Source: Spirochaeta thermophila DSM 6192 (GTDB lineage: Bacteria; Spirochaetota; Spirochaetia; Winmispirales; Winmispiraceae). From it: a stretch of 64,000 bases of DNA. Position 1 is the first letter of the stretch, and each line of letters begins with the position of its first letter. The translations under genes were made by a program, and so were the position numbers. The stretch lies in NCBI RefSeq assembly GCF_000147075.1, contig NC_014484.1, positions 823,501 through 887,500 on the forward strand, in the 5' to 3' direction. Of the stretch, positions 36,709-45,221 are shown piece after piece. A model generated the notes under the pieces. It saw only the letters and a program-made list of their open reading frames with translations. It did not search any database and was not told where the DNA came from.

Positions 36709-37833
36709 TCACACCTCGTCTTCGAGCATCTTCAGGTACTGAAGTGCGAGAGGGTCGTCGGGAGCGAACTCGAGGACCACCTGGAAGAGCCTTCTCGCCT
36801 CCTCCACCCGGTGTTGTTTGAGGGCCACGATAGCGAGGTTGGAGATGATCTTCGTGTTCTCCGGGGCTTTACGGAGGGCTCGGTTGAGGGCCTCCTCCGC
36901 CTCTTCGATCCTCCCTTCTTCGATGAGACATATGGCGAGTTCGTTGAGCGTATCGGCATCACCGGGATGGAGGGACTCCGCCCGGCTGAAGGCCTCGAGG
37001 GCCTCCCCGTAGCGTTCCTTCCTTCTGAGCGCCCAGCCCAGAAGGAACCAGGCATTCCAGACCTCTGGGTAGACCTCCAGGAACTGGCGGATGAGATCGA
37101 TCCCCTCTTCCTCCCTGCCTCCTTTGATGGCCTCGTACGCCTGCTGGAAGAGTTCGTCGTAGAGGTGGTGCTTCTCGATCTCCTCGACTAGTGCCCGTAC
37201 TTTTCCCTTCCTGGAGGGGGACGCTTCGGGATGGTCGAGGAACCGTTTGAGGTAGGTGAGGGCGGTGGCATAGTCGTGCTGTTCAGCGTAGAAGAACCCG
37301 GCGTTGAGATACGCGGTGGGGGGAAGCCCTTCTTCCATGAGGAAGAGTCGGTTGTAGGTGAAGGCAGCGTTCTTTCGGTATTCTTCGGCCCGTTCTTCCT
37401 GTCCCAGTTTTTCGTAGTTCTTCGCCCGCTCCTCGTAGACCACGGCGAGGTTCAGGAGGTGCCCGGGGTTCTCAGGCTCGAGTCCGATCAATGCGAGGAA
37501 TATCTCCTCGGCGAGGTCGTAGTCCCCCTGCTTCGCCTTGAAGACCCCTGTCTCGGAAAGCTCTTCCGTGAGAGAAGGGCGGACCGCCTTCGCGAAGCGG
37601 CGATAGTATGCGGCATGTGGATCCCCCGGTTCGTAGGCGAGCACCTTGAGTATGCCGGAGAGGATCATCTCCCAGGAGAGCTCCTCCAGGGAAAAGGCAT
37701 CCTTTCCCGGGGGGGGTTCCACGGGAAGGGGGATGCGAGGGTCGATGGTGAAATCCTCTATGGAGAAGTCGAGATCTTCGGGGAGGGATATGAAGACGAT
37801 ATGTCGTAGGGGATCGTGTTTCTGCTCCTGCAT
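36709..37833 (-). CDS. TPR repeat protein
   Basis: The protein has 374 residues. The N-terminal ~85 residues lack repeats. Then TPR-like 34-residue units run to the end, clearest in VWNAWFLLGWALRRKERYGE, DADTLNELAICLIEEGRIEE and TKIISNLAIVALKQHRVEEA. It is a cytoplasmic scaffold type with no catalytic motif or signal. AAGGAGAAACC precedes the ATG. It lies between the flagellin promoter and a PilZ gene, so a motility role is possible but unproven. Confidence 0.8.
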   Translation of the reverse strand: MQEQKHDPLRHIVFISLPEDLDFSIEDFTIDPRIPLPVEPPPGKDAFSLEELSWEMILSGILKVLAYEPGDPHAAYYRRFAKAVRPSLTEELSETGVFKAKQGDYDLAEEIFLALIGLEPENPGHLLNLAVVYEERAKNYEKLGQEERAEEYRKNAAFTYNRLFLMEEGLPPTAYLNAGFFYAEQHDYATALTYLKRFLDHPEASPSRKGKVRALVEEIEKHHLYDELFQQAYEAIKGGREEEGIDLIRQFLEVYPEVWNAWFLLGWALRRKERYGEALEAFSRAESLHPGDADTLNELAICLIEEGRIEEAEEALNRALRKAPENTKIISNLAIVALKQHRVEEARRLFQVVLEFAPDDPLALQYLKMLEDEV

Positions 37834-37863
37834 GGTTTCTCCTTGGGGCTCAGGAATGGGTGC

Positions 37864-38688
37864 TCACTGAGGGGTGTCCGTGCTCTGTCGGGAGAGGTAC
37901 TTGAGGGCCTCGTTGAGACGGATCTTGTAGCCGTGGGGTACCTTGTCCTCGTCGAAATGGATTCCGTACGCTCCGATGTCTTTCCGTCCCTCCACCGGCT
38001 CATAGCGGATGATGCGACCGGGAATCTCGAAGGCCTCCTGGGGGTCTTCGAACTCCAGCCTGAGTCTCACTTCTTTCTTGAGGAGGAACTTCGCCACCCC
38101 CATCATGATCACCTTTGCCCCTGAGAACGAGAGGTCCCTGAGGAGGCACCTGCGGGGGACCATCTGGATGTAGACGAGGGTGTTCCGTTCGCGGAGTTTG
38201 AGTCGGCGTTGCATCTCCTCGTTGAGGAGGATGCGCTCCTCCTTCCTGTTCTTGGCGTTGATGTTGGCTTCGAGGAGGGTTCCCAGGATCTCTATGAGGT
38301 CGTCGGGAGGCCTGTGTGTATAGGAAAGGGTGAGAAAGCTCACCGAGGCATCCTGTTTCCCGTAGGGCGTGATTCCCGCCACCTTTGCCGAGACGAAGAA
38401 GGAGAGCGGTTGGTGCTTGTCCCGCTGCTGGAAACAGAAACGGAGGCTCACGAGATTCTTCGCCTCCTTCAGTTTGTCCATGAAGTTGAGCTTGTTGTTG
38501 AGGATGATCTTCGCCCCTTCCATGGAGGAGGAATAGATGATGCATGGCCACTGTTCATCGAGGCACTTCACGTACGTCTGGGTGGGTACGAGTCCTATGG
38601 CGGCGTTGATACCCTTGGTGAAGGTGACCTCGATATGCTTGAACTGGTTGTAGTATCGAGTGATCTGCTGGCTGGTGACGATGGCCAT
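37864..38688 (-). CDS. PilZ domain protein
   Basis: The protein has about 274 residues. The C-terminal domain (about 160-274) has VPRRCLLRDLSFSGAKVIMM, the paired arginines and DxSxxG of PilZ, followed by VRLRLEFEDPQEAFEIPGRI. The N-terminal ~150 residues form a separate domain (TYVKCLDEQWPCIIYSSSME, LVSLRFCFQQRDKHQPLSFF). It likely senses c-di-GMP. The ATG at 38688 is chosen because the promoter (38729-38700) leaves only about five bases before it and the frame's TTG at 38700 lies within the -10. Confidence 0.8.
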   Translation of the reverse strand: MAIVTSQQITRYYNQFKHIEVTFTKGINAAIGLVPTQTYVKCLDEQWPCIIYSSSMEGAKIILNNKLNFMDKLKEAKNLVSLRFCFQQRDKHQPLSFFVSAKVAGITPYGKQDASVSFLTLSYTHRPPDDLIEILGTLLEANINAKNRKEERILLNEEMQRRLKLRERNTLVYIQMVPRRCLLRDLSFSGAKVIMMGVAKFLLKKEVRLRLEFEDPQEAFEIPGRIIRYEPVEGRKDIGAYGIHFDEDKVPHGYKIRLNEALKYLSRQSTDTPQ

Positions 38689-38699
38689 ACCTAGTAGCA

Positions 38700-38729
38700 A
38701 CTATGGGGCATTTCATCTCTGTTTGTCAA
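38700..38729 (-). promoter_or_regulatory. Promoter of the PilZ gene
   Basis: On the minus strand TTGACA (38729-38724), 18 bases, CATAGT (38705-38700). The expected start near 38693 leaves a 5' UTR of about five bases without a Shine-Dalgarno. Confidence 0.55.
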
Positions 38730-38747
38730 CAACAGGGGGGAACCACC

Positions 38748-39032
38748 CTATTCGAGGGCTTCGTTGATCTGGAGGAGGAGCCGGGAGGTGAGACGTTCGA
38801 GTTCATCCCCATGGGGAGAGGTGCGGTCCGTCTGCTCGTGAAGCAGGTCGTCGGCGAGGACGAGTCCCGCAAGGATCGCGATCTTGAGAGGGTCCTGCAC
38901 GCCCGTTTTCTTCATGATGTCATCGACCTTTCGCGTGTACGTCGAGAGCACCCGCTCCATGTGTTGGGGGGACTGATCGGTCCTTATCGCGAATCGGGTT
39001 CCCAGGATATTGATCTCGAAGGGGTGTTCCAT
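38748..39032 (-). CDS. zapA: ZapA-like cell division protein
   Basis: The protein has 94 residues. INILGTRFAIRTDQSPQHME is the ZapA N-terminal strand-turn region. A long helix follows (KIAILAGLVLADDLLHEQTD, ERLTSRLLLQINEAL). ZapA bundles FtsZ filaments. Its partner upstream is a coiled-coil protein whose position recalls ZapB. It follows that gene by eight bases. Confidence 0.75.
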   Translation of the reverse strand: MEHPFEINILGTRFAIRTDQSPQHMERVLSTYTRKVDDIMKKTGVQDPLKIAILAGLVLADDLLHEQTDRTSPHGDELERLTSRLLLQINEALE

Positions 39033-39040
39033 CTCTCGAC

Positions 39041-39436
39041 TCAGAAGATGTCGAGTTCCGGAGGAGGGGGAGGGGAGGACTCATCCTCCTCTCCCTCTTC
39101 CTCGGAGGAGACGGGTTCATCCTCCTCTCCATCGGAAGATGCTTCCTGCGGGGAGAGGGGTTCTCCGGTGTCTGGTGGAGCGGCAGGTGCCTTCTCGGAG
39201 GAGAGAAACTCGTCTTCAAGGGCGTCGAGGTGCTTGAGCGCGGAGAGGATCCCTTCCTCGATCTCCTTCTGATCCTCACGGTACTGATGGATGAGCTGCT
39301 CCAGCTCTTCGATCCGTTCCGTGTAGCCTGCGAGCTTCTCCTTGAGGAGGGTGTTCTCCTCTTTCAGTTCTCTCACCCTCTTGACGAGCTTCTGAACCCC
39401 CTCCTCCAGGGCCCTGATCTGCTCCACGTTCACCAT
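39041..39436 (-). CDS. Coiled-coil protein with acidic tail ending in ELDIF
   Basis: The protein has 131 residues. Residues 1-75 form a continuous coiled coil (VQKLVKRVRELKEENTLLKE, ERIEELEQLIHQYREDQKEI). Residues 80-126 are disordered and rich in E, S, P and D. The final five residues, ELDIF, resemble the QL(S/D)LF beta-clamp-binding pentapeptide. The stop of rplT is immediately followed by its ATG, so it is coupled to ribosomal protein synthesis and probably precedes zapA in one transcript. It may be a ZapB-like FtsZ-ring factor; no family is firmly recognised. Confidence 0.65.
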   Translation of the reverse strand: MVNVEQIRALEEGVQKLVKRVRELKEENTLLKEKLAGYTERIEELEQLIHQYREDQKEIEEGILSALKHLDALEDEFLSSEKAPAAPPDTGEPLSPQEASSDGEEDEPVSSEEEGEEDESSPPPPPELDIF

Positions 39437-39796
39437 CTATACCTCCAGGGCCTTTTTCGCAGTGGCGACGAGCTCCTTGAAGGCCTGGGGATCCTCGATC
39501 GCCATATTCGAAAGGACCTTTCTGTTGATGGCGATATTGCTCTTTCTGAGCCCTTCGATGAAGCGGGAGTAGGTCATCCCTTCCTCCCTGCATGCGGCGG
39601 AGATACGAGCGATCCAGAGCTTCCGGAATTCACGTTTGCGATACTTCCGGTCGCGGTAGGAGTAGACGAGGGCCTTCGCCACCGCATCCTTGGCCGTCCT
39701 GAAATTGGACTTCCGTCTTCCCCAGAACCCCTTCGCGAGTTTGAGGATCTTCTTTCTCCTGTCCTTTCGTCGTGTACCGTCTATCGCTCTCGGCAT
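39437..39796 (-). CDS. rplT: Large ribosomal subunit protein bL20
   Basis: The protein has 119 residues, the normal length. The basic N-terminus MPRAIDGTRRKDRRKKILKL continues with AKGFWGRRKSNFRTAK, and LWIARISAACREEGMTYSRF is in the C-terminal half. bL20 is needed for early 50S assembly and, in E. coli, represses its own operon. GAGGAGAGAACC precedes the ATG. Order is infC-rpmI-rplT. Confidence 0.97.
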   Translation of the reverse strand: MPRAIDGTRRKDRRKKILKLAKGFWGRRKSNFRTAKDAVAKALVYSYRDRKYRKREFRKLWIARISAACREEGMTYSRFIEGLRKSNIAINRKVLSNMAIEDPQAFKELVATAKKALEV

Positions 39797-39824
39797 GGTT
39801 CTCTCCTCTCATGGTGTGGTGTGG

Positions 39825-40022
39825 TCAACCGTAGGGGAGAAGTCGTTTCACCCGCTTCTCCTCCATCTTGGGAAGATGCCCCGGTTTCCTCAGGTGGCGT
39901 TTACGCTTCTGGGCCTTTTTCGTGAGTATGTGACGGAGGTTCTGTTTCTTGTACTTCACCTTCCCACGTGCGGTGATGGAAAACCGCTTCGCGGCGCTCT
40001 TACGGGTCTTCATCTTCGGCAT
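39825..40022 (-). CDS. rpmI: Large ribosomal subunit protein bL35
   Basis: The protein has 65 residues. [20 protein letters not shown] is the family start and [20 protein letters not shown] the middle. The open frame extends upstream into infC, but AGGGGAGTCCTGT before ATG 40022 and the family length set this start. It binds 23S rRNA. Confidence 0.97.
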   Translation of the reverse strand: MPKMKTRKSAAKRFSITARGKVKYKKQNLRHILTKKAQKRKRHLRKPGHLPKMEEKRVKRLLPYG

Positions 40023-40035
40023 ACAGGACTCCCCT

Positions 40036-40554
40036 CTACTTCTTTGATTTCGGAGCGAGCACCATGGACATGAAGCGTCCCTCCATGCTCGGTGTCTTCT
40101 CCACTGTATAGCCGTCCTCGAGCAACTCGAGAATCTTCTCGAGGACACCTCTGCCGATCTCGGTGTGCGCGAGTTCTCTTCCTCTGAAACGGATGGTAAC
40201 CTTCACCTTGTTCCCCTCTTCGAGGAACTCGCGTATGTGGCGCGTCTTGAACTCAAGATCGTGGGAATCGATCTTGGGCTGCATCCTCACTTCTTTCAGC
40301 TTGTTCTGTTTCTGCTTCTTCTTGGTCTCCTTGAGCTTCTTTTCCTGCTCGAATTTGTATTTGCCGTAATCGAGGATTTTGCAGACCGGAGGTTTCGCCT
40401 GAGGGGCGACCTCCACAAGATCAAGTCCCTTCTCTCTGGCTCGTCGGAGGGCCTCCTGGGTGGGCACCACTCCGAGCTGCTCGCCGTTCTCGTCGATGAG
40501 ACGCACCTCACGTGCGGTGATCGCCTCGTTCGTCCTGAAATCCTTGTCAGCCAA
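40036..40554 (-). CDS. infC: Translation initiation factor IF-3, TTG start
   Basis: The protein has 172 residues. It has the family blocks [40 protein letters not shown] and [10 protein letters not shown], and the C-terminal [20 protein letters not shown] with [10 protein letters not shown]-3 keeps ribosomal subunits apart and checks start codons. The start is TTG with GAGGAGG four bases upstream. Non-AUG starts are typical of infC, because IF-3 limits its own synthesis by discriminating against them. Confidence 0.96.
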   Translation of the reverse strand: MADKDFRTNEAITAREVRLIDENGEQLGVVPTQEALRRAREKGLDLVEVAPQAKPPVCKILDYGKYKFEQEKKLKETKKKQKQNKLKEVRMQPKIDSHDLEFKTRHIREFLEEGNKVKVTIRFRGRELAHTEIGRGVLEKILELLEDGYTVEKTPSMEGRFMSMVLAPKSKK

Positions 40555-40600
40555 TCAGCCTCCTCGCATTCATGCATTGCGGATTGTTCGAGTGGAGAAA

Positions 40601-40629
40601 ACTATATCATTCTTTCCGGAAAGAGTCAA
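40601..40629 (-). promoter_or_regulatory. infC operon promoter with palindromic spacer
   Basis: On the minus strand TTGACT (40629-40624), 17 bases, TATAGT (40606-40601). The spacer is largely the perfect 14-base palindrome TCTTTCCGGAAAGA (40611-40624), a possible operator. Confidence 0.8.
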
Positions 40630-40643
40630 ACCACCCGGAGGAA

Positions 40644-41273
40644 TCAGCCTGTGAGGCCTTTCAAGAGATAGCATGCCTCGGTGCTCCTCACGTTCCGTAG
40701 GGGGCCCTTGAGGATACGGCCGCGCCTGAACGTGATCTCCTTGAGGATCGGAATCCCGAGTTCCCTGCAGAGATCCAGGAAATCGGCACGGGTGCAGAGG
40801 TGGATGTTGGGAGTATCGTACCATTTGTAGGGCAGATCCCTGGTCTCCGGCATCCTCCCGGTGAAGAGGAGCTTGAGCCGTACCCCGAGGTATCCGAAGT
40901 TGGGGAAGTTGACGATCACCCTCCTCCCCACCCGGATCATCTCCTGGAGGAGCTGTTTGGGTCTGTGCACGACCTGGAGGGTGTGGCTGAGGATCACGTA
41001 GTCGTAGCTTCCCGTCTCGTAGTCCTTGAGCCCCTCGTCGAGATCGCCTTGAAAGACGCTGATCCCTTTCTGGATGCACTGGAGGACCATCGCCTCTTCG
41101 ATGTCCACCCCCATCCCCTTCACGCCCCGCTCCCTGATGAGGCGGGAGAGGAGCGCCCCGTTCCCGCATCCCAGGTCGAGCACCCGAGACCCCGGTTCGA
41201 CCATATCCACGATCACATCGAAGATGTAGTTCTCGCTCTGATACGCCGTGGGCGAGGGGGGCATGGACCTCAT
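40644..41273 (-). CDS. metW: MetW-like methyltransferase
   Basis: The protein has 209 residues. The SAM motif [16 protein letters not shown] lies at about 32-47. It also has [40 protein letters not shown] and [20 protein letters not shown], the characteristic MetW blocks. MetW is paired with MetX in many bacteria and is thought to support homoserine acetylation or methionine synthesis; its methyl acceptor is unknown. It overlaps metX by ATGA. Confidence 0.92.
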   Translation of the reverse strand: MRSMPPSPTAYQSENYIFDVIVDMVEPGSRVLDLGCGNGALLSRLIRERGVKGMGVDIEEAMVLQCIQKGISVFQGDLDEGLKDYETGSYDYVILSHTLQVVHRPKQLLQEMIRVGRRVIVNFPNFGYLGVRLKLLFTGRMPETRDLPYKWYDTPNIHLCTRADFLDLCRELGIPILKEITFRRGRILKGPLRNVRSTEACYLLKGLTG

Positions 41274-42448
41274 GACGACCTCCTTCCCGTGGTTTCCCTG
41301 GCCACGGTCTCGAGAAAGGATGCGATGAGCGGGGTCTGCCGCTCGGTCTCTATGAGGAATGCATCGTGTCCATAGGGACAGTCGATGTTCACGTAGGAGA
41401 CGTCTTTCCCCGCCTTCATGAGGGCGAAGACGATTTCCTTCGACTGGTAGGGGGGATAGAGCCAGTCCGAGGAGAAGGAGACCACGAGCATCTTCCCCAT
41501 GACCCGTGAGAAGGCCTGGACGAGACTCCCGTATTTCTCGCTGAGATCGAAGTAGTCCATGGCCTTGGTGAGATAGATGTAGGTGTTGGCGTCGAACCGT
41601 TCGACGAACTTGTCCCCCTGGTACTCGAGGTAACTTTCCACGCTGAACTGATCTTCGAAGTCGTAGCCATAGGTCTCCCGGTTCTGGAGCCTTCGTCCGA
41701 ACTTATCCCTCATCGCCTCGTCGGAGAGGTAGGTGATGTGGCCTATCATTCGGGCGATCGCCAGGCCCCGGGCGGGGATCTCCTTTCCGTAGTAATCCCC
41801 GTTGTTCCAGCGGGGATCGGATATGATGGCGTTCCTTCCCACGGCATTGAACGCGATCCCCTGGGCGGTGAGTCGTGCGGTGGAGGCGAGGATCACCGCC
41901 GATCGTACCCGCTCGGGATGGGCCGTGACCCATTCGAGCGCCTGCATCCCTCCCATGGATCCCCCTGCAACGGCGAGGAGGCGCTCGATTCCCAGGTGTT
42001 CGATGAGTTTCACCTGGGCGTTCACCATGTCGCCGATGGTGATCACAGGGAAGCTCATGCCGTAGGGGCTTCCCGTTTCGGGGTTGATCGAAGAGGGCCC
42101 TGTGGAGCCCTGACATCCTCCCAGGACATTGGAGCAGATGACGAAGTATCGGTTCGTGTCGAAGGCCTTGCCGGGTCCCACCATCGTGTCCCACCATCCC
42201 GGGGACGGGTCGTCGGGGGAGTGGAAGCCCGCCACATGGGCGTCGCCGGAGAATGCGTGGAGGATGAGGACGGCGTTGCTCCGATCGCGGTTGAGCTCCC
42301 CGTAGGTCTCGTAGCGGATGGTGATCGGTCCGAACGACTTTCCGCTCTCGAGGATGAGCCCCTCTCCCGGTCTCCCGAAGGTGAAATCCTGGGGGGTGAC
42401 GAGCCCTATCCCCTTTCCATCGTCCCACCTGCGACGTTCCTTGCCCAT
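41270..42448 (-). CDS. metX: Homoserine O-acetyltransferase
   Basis: The protein has about 392 residues. The alpha/beta-hydrolase fold has the nucleophile Ser in [15 protein letters not shown], Asp in [10 protein letters not shown] and His in [28 protein letters not shown] is the MetX substrate loop. It transfers acetyl from acetyl-CoA to homoserine in methionine synthesis. The start at 42448 has GAGCGAGGATC upstream. It is coupled to metW. Confidence 0.94.
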   Translation of the reverse strand: MGKERRRWDDGKGIGLVTPQDFTFGRPGEGLILESGKSFGPITIRYETYGELNRDRSNAVLILHAFSGDAHVAGFHSPDDPSPGWWDTMVGPGKAFDTNRYFVICSNVLGGCQGSTGPSSINPETGSPYGMSFPVITIGDMVNAQVKLIEHLGIERLLAVAGGSMGGMQALEWVTAHPERVRSAVILASTARLTAQGIAFNAVGRNAIISDPRWNNGDYYGKEIPARGLAIARMIGHITYLSDEAMRDKFGRRLQNRETYGYDFEDQFSVESYLEYQGDKFVERFDANTYIYLTKAMDYFDLSEKYGSLVQAFSRVMGKMLVVSFSSDWLYPPYQSKEIVFALMKAGKDVSYVNIDCPYGHDAFLIETERQTPLIASFLETVARETTGRRSS

Positions 42449-42478
42449 GATCCTCGCTCCATTGCAGGAATGAGTGAA

Positions 42479-43177
42479 ATGTGCTCTAATGGGCACATGA
42501 TTTTGTTCGCCCTCGTGAGCATGCCTCTATTCCTGATTTTTCTGATAACTATACTGGGTCTCGTTCCCGAGAGTAAAGAGGGGTTGTACCGGTTCCTGAG
42601 AGGACTCGTGTGGGCCGTCCCCTTTGCAGTGCTCTATGTGCTCGTCATGCAGGGGACGGGGCCCGCATACGAGGGGCTCTGGCTCTACGTACGGGAGGGC
42701 GTCCTCGGTCTCGGACTTCCCTTCCTGGCGCTCCTCCTCGCCGGGGAGCTCTTCGGATCCCGCTGGGGTGAAGGGCTGGAGCGTCATGCTCGCTTCCTTT
42801 GGTTTTCGGGGGGGTTCCTGCTGGCCTTTCAGGTTCTCGACCTGCTCCTCCACGTGCGATGGATGGGGGCCTACACCCTCTTCTATCATCCCCTTCTCTT
42901 TTCCCTCTTCCTGTACATGGCACCACGCATGTATACGGAGTGGGGCAGGGCGGGGAAAAGGTTGCGGATATGGGGGTACTGGATCCATGGGGTGGTCGTG
43001 GTGCTCGCCACCGCCCTCGTGCCGTTCTTCTCCTACAGCAACTTTCCGCTGGTGACCCCTGTGGTAGTGGTCCTCGTAGGAGGAGCGGTGGCAGTGAGCG
43101 GGGTCTTCCTTCCCTCTCTCATCTCGTGGGTGGAACGTCGCGTAGGAGGGGGGAAAGAGGAGGCTCGCAGCGTCTGA
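42479..43177 (+). CDS. Six-helix integral membrane protein of unknown function
   Basis: The protein has about 232 residues with likely helices [20 protein letters not shown] (near the N-terminus), [74 protein letters not shown] and [20 protein letters not shown]. It ends in a basic tail ([15 protein letters not shown]). No family is recognised. ATG 42479 has AGGA nine bases before it; ATGs at 42470 and 42497 are alternatives. It diverges from metX. ATGTGC/GCACAT (42479-42498) forms a small inverted repeat over the start region. Confidence 0.7.
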   Translation: MCSNGHMILFALVSMPLFLIFLITILGLVPESKEGLYRFLRGLVWAVPFAVLYVLVMQGTGPAYEGLWLYVREGVLGLGLPFLALLLAGELFGSRWGEGLERHARFLWFSGGFLLAFQVLDLLLHVRWMGAYTLFYHPLLFSLFLYMAPRMYTEWGRAGKRLRIWGYWIHGVVVVLATALVPFFSYSNFPLVTPVVVVLVGGAVAVSGVFLPSLISWVERRVGGGKEEARSV

Positions 43178-43211
43178 GGGAATGCCTGAAAGGGGATGCC
43201 CCTCATCGTAA

Positions 43212-43246
43212 AAGGAGAGCCCGCCCATGGAAGGCGGGCTCTCCTT
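43212..43246 (-). terminator. Terminator of the aldolase gene (likely bidirectional)
   Basis: A perfect 14-bp stem AAGGAGAGCCCGCC (43212-43225) / GGCGGGCTCTCCTT (43233-43246) with a seven-base loop. On the minus strand it ends in TTTT. It lies between convergent genes and can serve both. Confidence 0.9.
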
Positions 43247-43274
43247 ATCCTGAGTGCCGATCTCTCGCCGGGCG

Positions 43275-44267
43275 TTATGCCTTTCCTTCCGATCCAAGCA
43301 CATTGATGATCTTGTGTTTGTAGAGTTCCTTGAGCTCCGCCCTGGCGGGACCCAGGTACTTCCGGGGGTCGAAGACCTCGGGCTGCTCGTGGAGCACCTT
43401 TCTGATCATGGCCGTCATGGCGAGTCTGCCGTCGCTGTCGATGTTGATCTTGCACACTGCGGACCGGGCCGCCTTCCTGAGCTGATCCTCAGGGATCCCC
43501 ACCGCGTCTTTCAGTTTTCCGCCATACTTGTTGATCATCTCTACGTACTGAGGAGGAACCGAAGAGGAGCCGTGGAGGACGATGGGGAAGCCTGGCAGGC
43601 GCCGTTCGATCTCCTCGAGGATGTCAAACCTGAGGGGGGGAGGTACGAGCCGTCCATCCGGGAGCCGGGTGCACTGCTCGGGCTTGAACTTGACGGCCCC
43701 GTGAGAGGTCCCGATGGCGATGGCGAGGGAATCCACGCCCGTGCGCTTCACGAAGTCCTCGACCTGGTTGGGATCGGTGTAGATGGTCTTCTCCGAGGAG
43801 ACGTGTTCCTCGATGCCGGCGAGCACTCCGAGTTCTCCCTCCACCGTGACGTCGTACTTGTGAGCATACTCCACGACCTTCCTGGTGAGTTCCACGTTCT
43901 CCTCATAGGGGAGATGGGATCCATCGATCATGACCGAGGAGAAGCCCATGTCCACGCAGGACTTGCAGAGCTCGTAGCTGTCACCGTGGTCGAGGTGGAG
44001 GACGATGGGGATCTCGTATCCGAGTTCCCTCGCGTACTCCACGGCGCCACGGGCCATGTGCCGGAGGAGGGTGGGGTTCGCATACTCCCTCGCTCCCTTG
44101 GAGACCTGGAGGATCACGGGAGAGCGGGTCTCCACGCATGCCTGGATGATGGCCTGGAGCTGCTCCATGTTGTTGAAGTTATAGGCAGGTATGGCGTACT
44201 TGCCTTCCATCGCCTTCTTGAAGAGCTCCCTTGTATTTACCAGACCGAGTTCCTTGTAGGAAATCAT
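43275..44267 (-). CDS. fba: Class II fructose-bisphosphate aldolase
   Basis: The protein has 330 residues. Zinc ligands and catalytic residues are visible: LHLDHGDSYELC with D/H, MIDGSHLPYEENVELT, VEGELGVLAG with E, AIGTSHGAVKFKP with H, and VLHGSSSVPPQY with H. It splits fructose-1,6-bisphosphate into two triose phosphates in glycolysis. AAAGGAGCAGAG precedes the ATG. It is a single-gene unit. Confidence 0.95.
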   Translation of the reverse strand: MISYKELGLVNTRELFKKAMEGKYAIPAYNFNNMEQLQAIIQACVETRSPVILQVSKGAREYANPTLLRHMARGAVEYARELGYEIPIVLHLDHGDSYELCKSCVDMGFSSVMIDGSHLPYEENVELTRKVVEYAHKYDVTVEGELGVLAGIEEHVSSEKTIYTDPNQVEDFVKRTGVDSLAIAIGTSHGAVKFKPEQCTRLPDGRLVPPPLRFDILEEIERRLPGFPIVLHGSSSVPPQYVEMINKYGGKLKDAVGIPEDQLRKAARSAVCKINIDSDGRLAMTAMIRKVLHEQPEVFDPRKYLGPARAELKELYKHKIINVLGSEGKA

Positions 44268-44278
44268 CTCTCTGCTCC

Positions 44279-44308
44279 TTTACGTGAGGGTGTGTAGTGC
44301 CATATTAT
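44279..44308 (+). promoter_or_regulatory. Promoter of the 44317 lipoprotein gene
   Basis: TTTACG (44279-44284), 18 bases, TATTAT (44303-44308). The predicted start near 44315 is only two bases before the ATG at 44317. Confidence 0.5.
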
Positions 44309-44316
44309 GGACTTAC

Positions 44317-45123
44317 ATGTGGGCTGTCAATAAGATCGGCTTCTGCTCTCCGATACCCATCCTCGCCCTCTCCCTTCTGCTCTTCGGGTGTGACTCGGGT
44401 GAGAGGCCTGTCCTGCTCCTTTCGCCCGAGGGGGTGATGTTCTGGGAGCGCGCCCTCTCCCTTCCTCTCGACGAAGTGGAGGCGCGTACCGGGTGCGAGG
44501 TGGAGGTGTTCCAGGATGATGCGGATCCGGGGGCCCTCTCCCGGAGGTCGCGCGTGCTGGTGGATCCGCTCCTCCTCGTCTCCGGACGCCTCGGACCGGA
44601 TCTGCCCCCTCCCGGGGGCGGGTGGACCACCGTGTCGTTGTTCCCTTGGAGCAGCATGGTGGTCCCCGAGGGAATCGAGGTGATCCATGCGGACATGGGG
44701 GAGGCGTATGAGGATCTTGCTGCATATATAAGGAAGATTCAAGAGAAACCGGAGCGGCCGAGGATCCTCGTGGTCTACAGGGAGGAGGACGGGATCCTTC
44801 CTTCCGTGCTGCGAGGACTGGGGGTGATCCTCATCCCCACGGACGAGGCGACATCGCTGGAGGAAGTCCGGACCCTTCTCGGGGTCGGTCAGGACGGGGG
44901 TCCTTCGCTCGTGTGCATCCTCGACCCGGTCTTCGCCGAGAGCCTTCCGCCTTCCATTCAGGGGGAGGTGCGGTGGGTAATATTACAGGATGCCCCTGCC
45001 GATACTGAACGTGAGGTGGAAGGGGTTCTCTATCCCGACCTCATGGGGATGCTCGAGGCATGGTGCAAAGGAGAGCCCTCTCCGCCCTTGCGGTGGAAGT
45101 TCATGATCGTGGAGCGAGGATGA
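44317..45123 (+). CDS. Predicted lipoprotein of unknown function
   Basis: The protein has about 268 residues. A signal segment (PIPILALSLLLFGC) ends in the lipobox LFGC. The mature part alternates strands and helices like a periplasmic substrate-binding fold (RPVLLLSPEGVMFWERALS, PRILVVYREEDGILPSVLRG, SLVCILDPVFAESLP), but no family is certain. The ATG at 44317 lacks a Shine-Dalgarno; a GTG at 44284 is possible but falls in the -35 box. The strong flaA promoter lies just downstream. Confidence 0.7.
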   Translation: MWAVNKIGFCSPIPILALSLLLFGCDSGERPVLLLSPEGVMFWERALSLPLDEVEARTGCEVEVFQDDADPGALSRRSRVLVDPLLLVSGRLGPDLPPPGGGWTTVSLFPWSSMVVPEGIEVIHADMGEAYEDLAAYIRKIQEKPERPRILVVYREEDGILPSVLRGLGVILIPTDEATSLEEVRTLLGVGQDGGPSLVCILDPVFAESLPPSIQGEVRWVILQDAPADTEREVEGVLYPDLMGMLEAWCKGEPSPPLRWKFMIVERG

Positions 45124-45158
45124 AACGAGTGCTTTCCAATTTTTTCACCGAAAACTAT

Positions 45159-45187
45159 TTGACAAAGAAAATTGATGCTCATATAAT
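45159..45187 (+). promoter_or_regulatory. Consensus sigma-70 promoter of the flaA pair
   Basis: TTGACA (45159-45164), exactly 17 bases, TATAAT (45182-45187): a full 12-of-12 match. An AT-rich stretch lies upstream (45140-45158). The transcript would start near 45194. Confidence 0.92.
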
Positions 45188-45221
45188 TCAATTAGACGAG
45201 CGCTGGCAAAAGGAGTCGAGA

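Noticed and set aside
41738-42478. Upstream extension of the 42479 membrane protein into the metX antisense
   Set aside because: The frame is open by chance; the first plausible starts with a ribosome site are at 42470-42497.
42479-42498. ATGTGC/GCACAT inverted repeat as a methionine riboswitch or operator for metX
   Set aside because: It is only 6 bp, with no SAM-riboswitch features and no match to a known methionine-repressor box; kept only as a note under the membrane protein.
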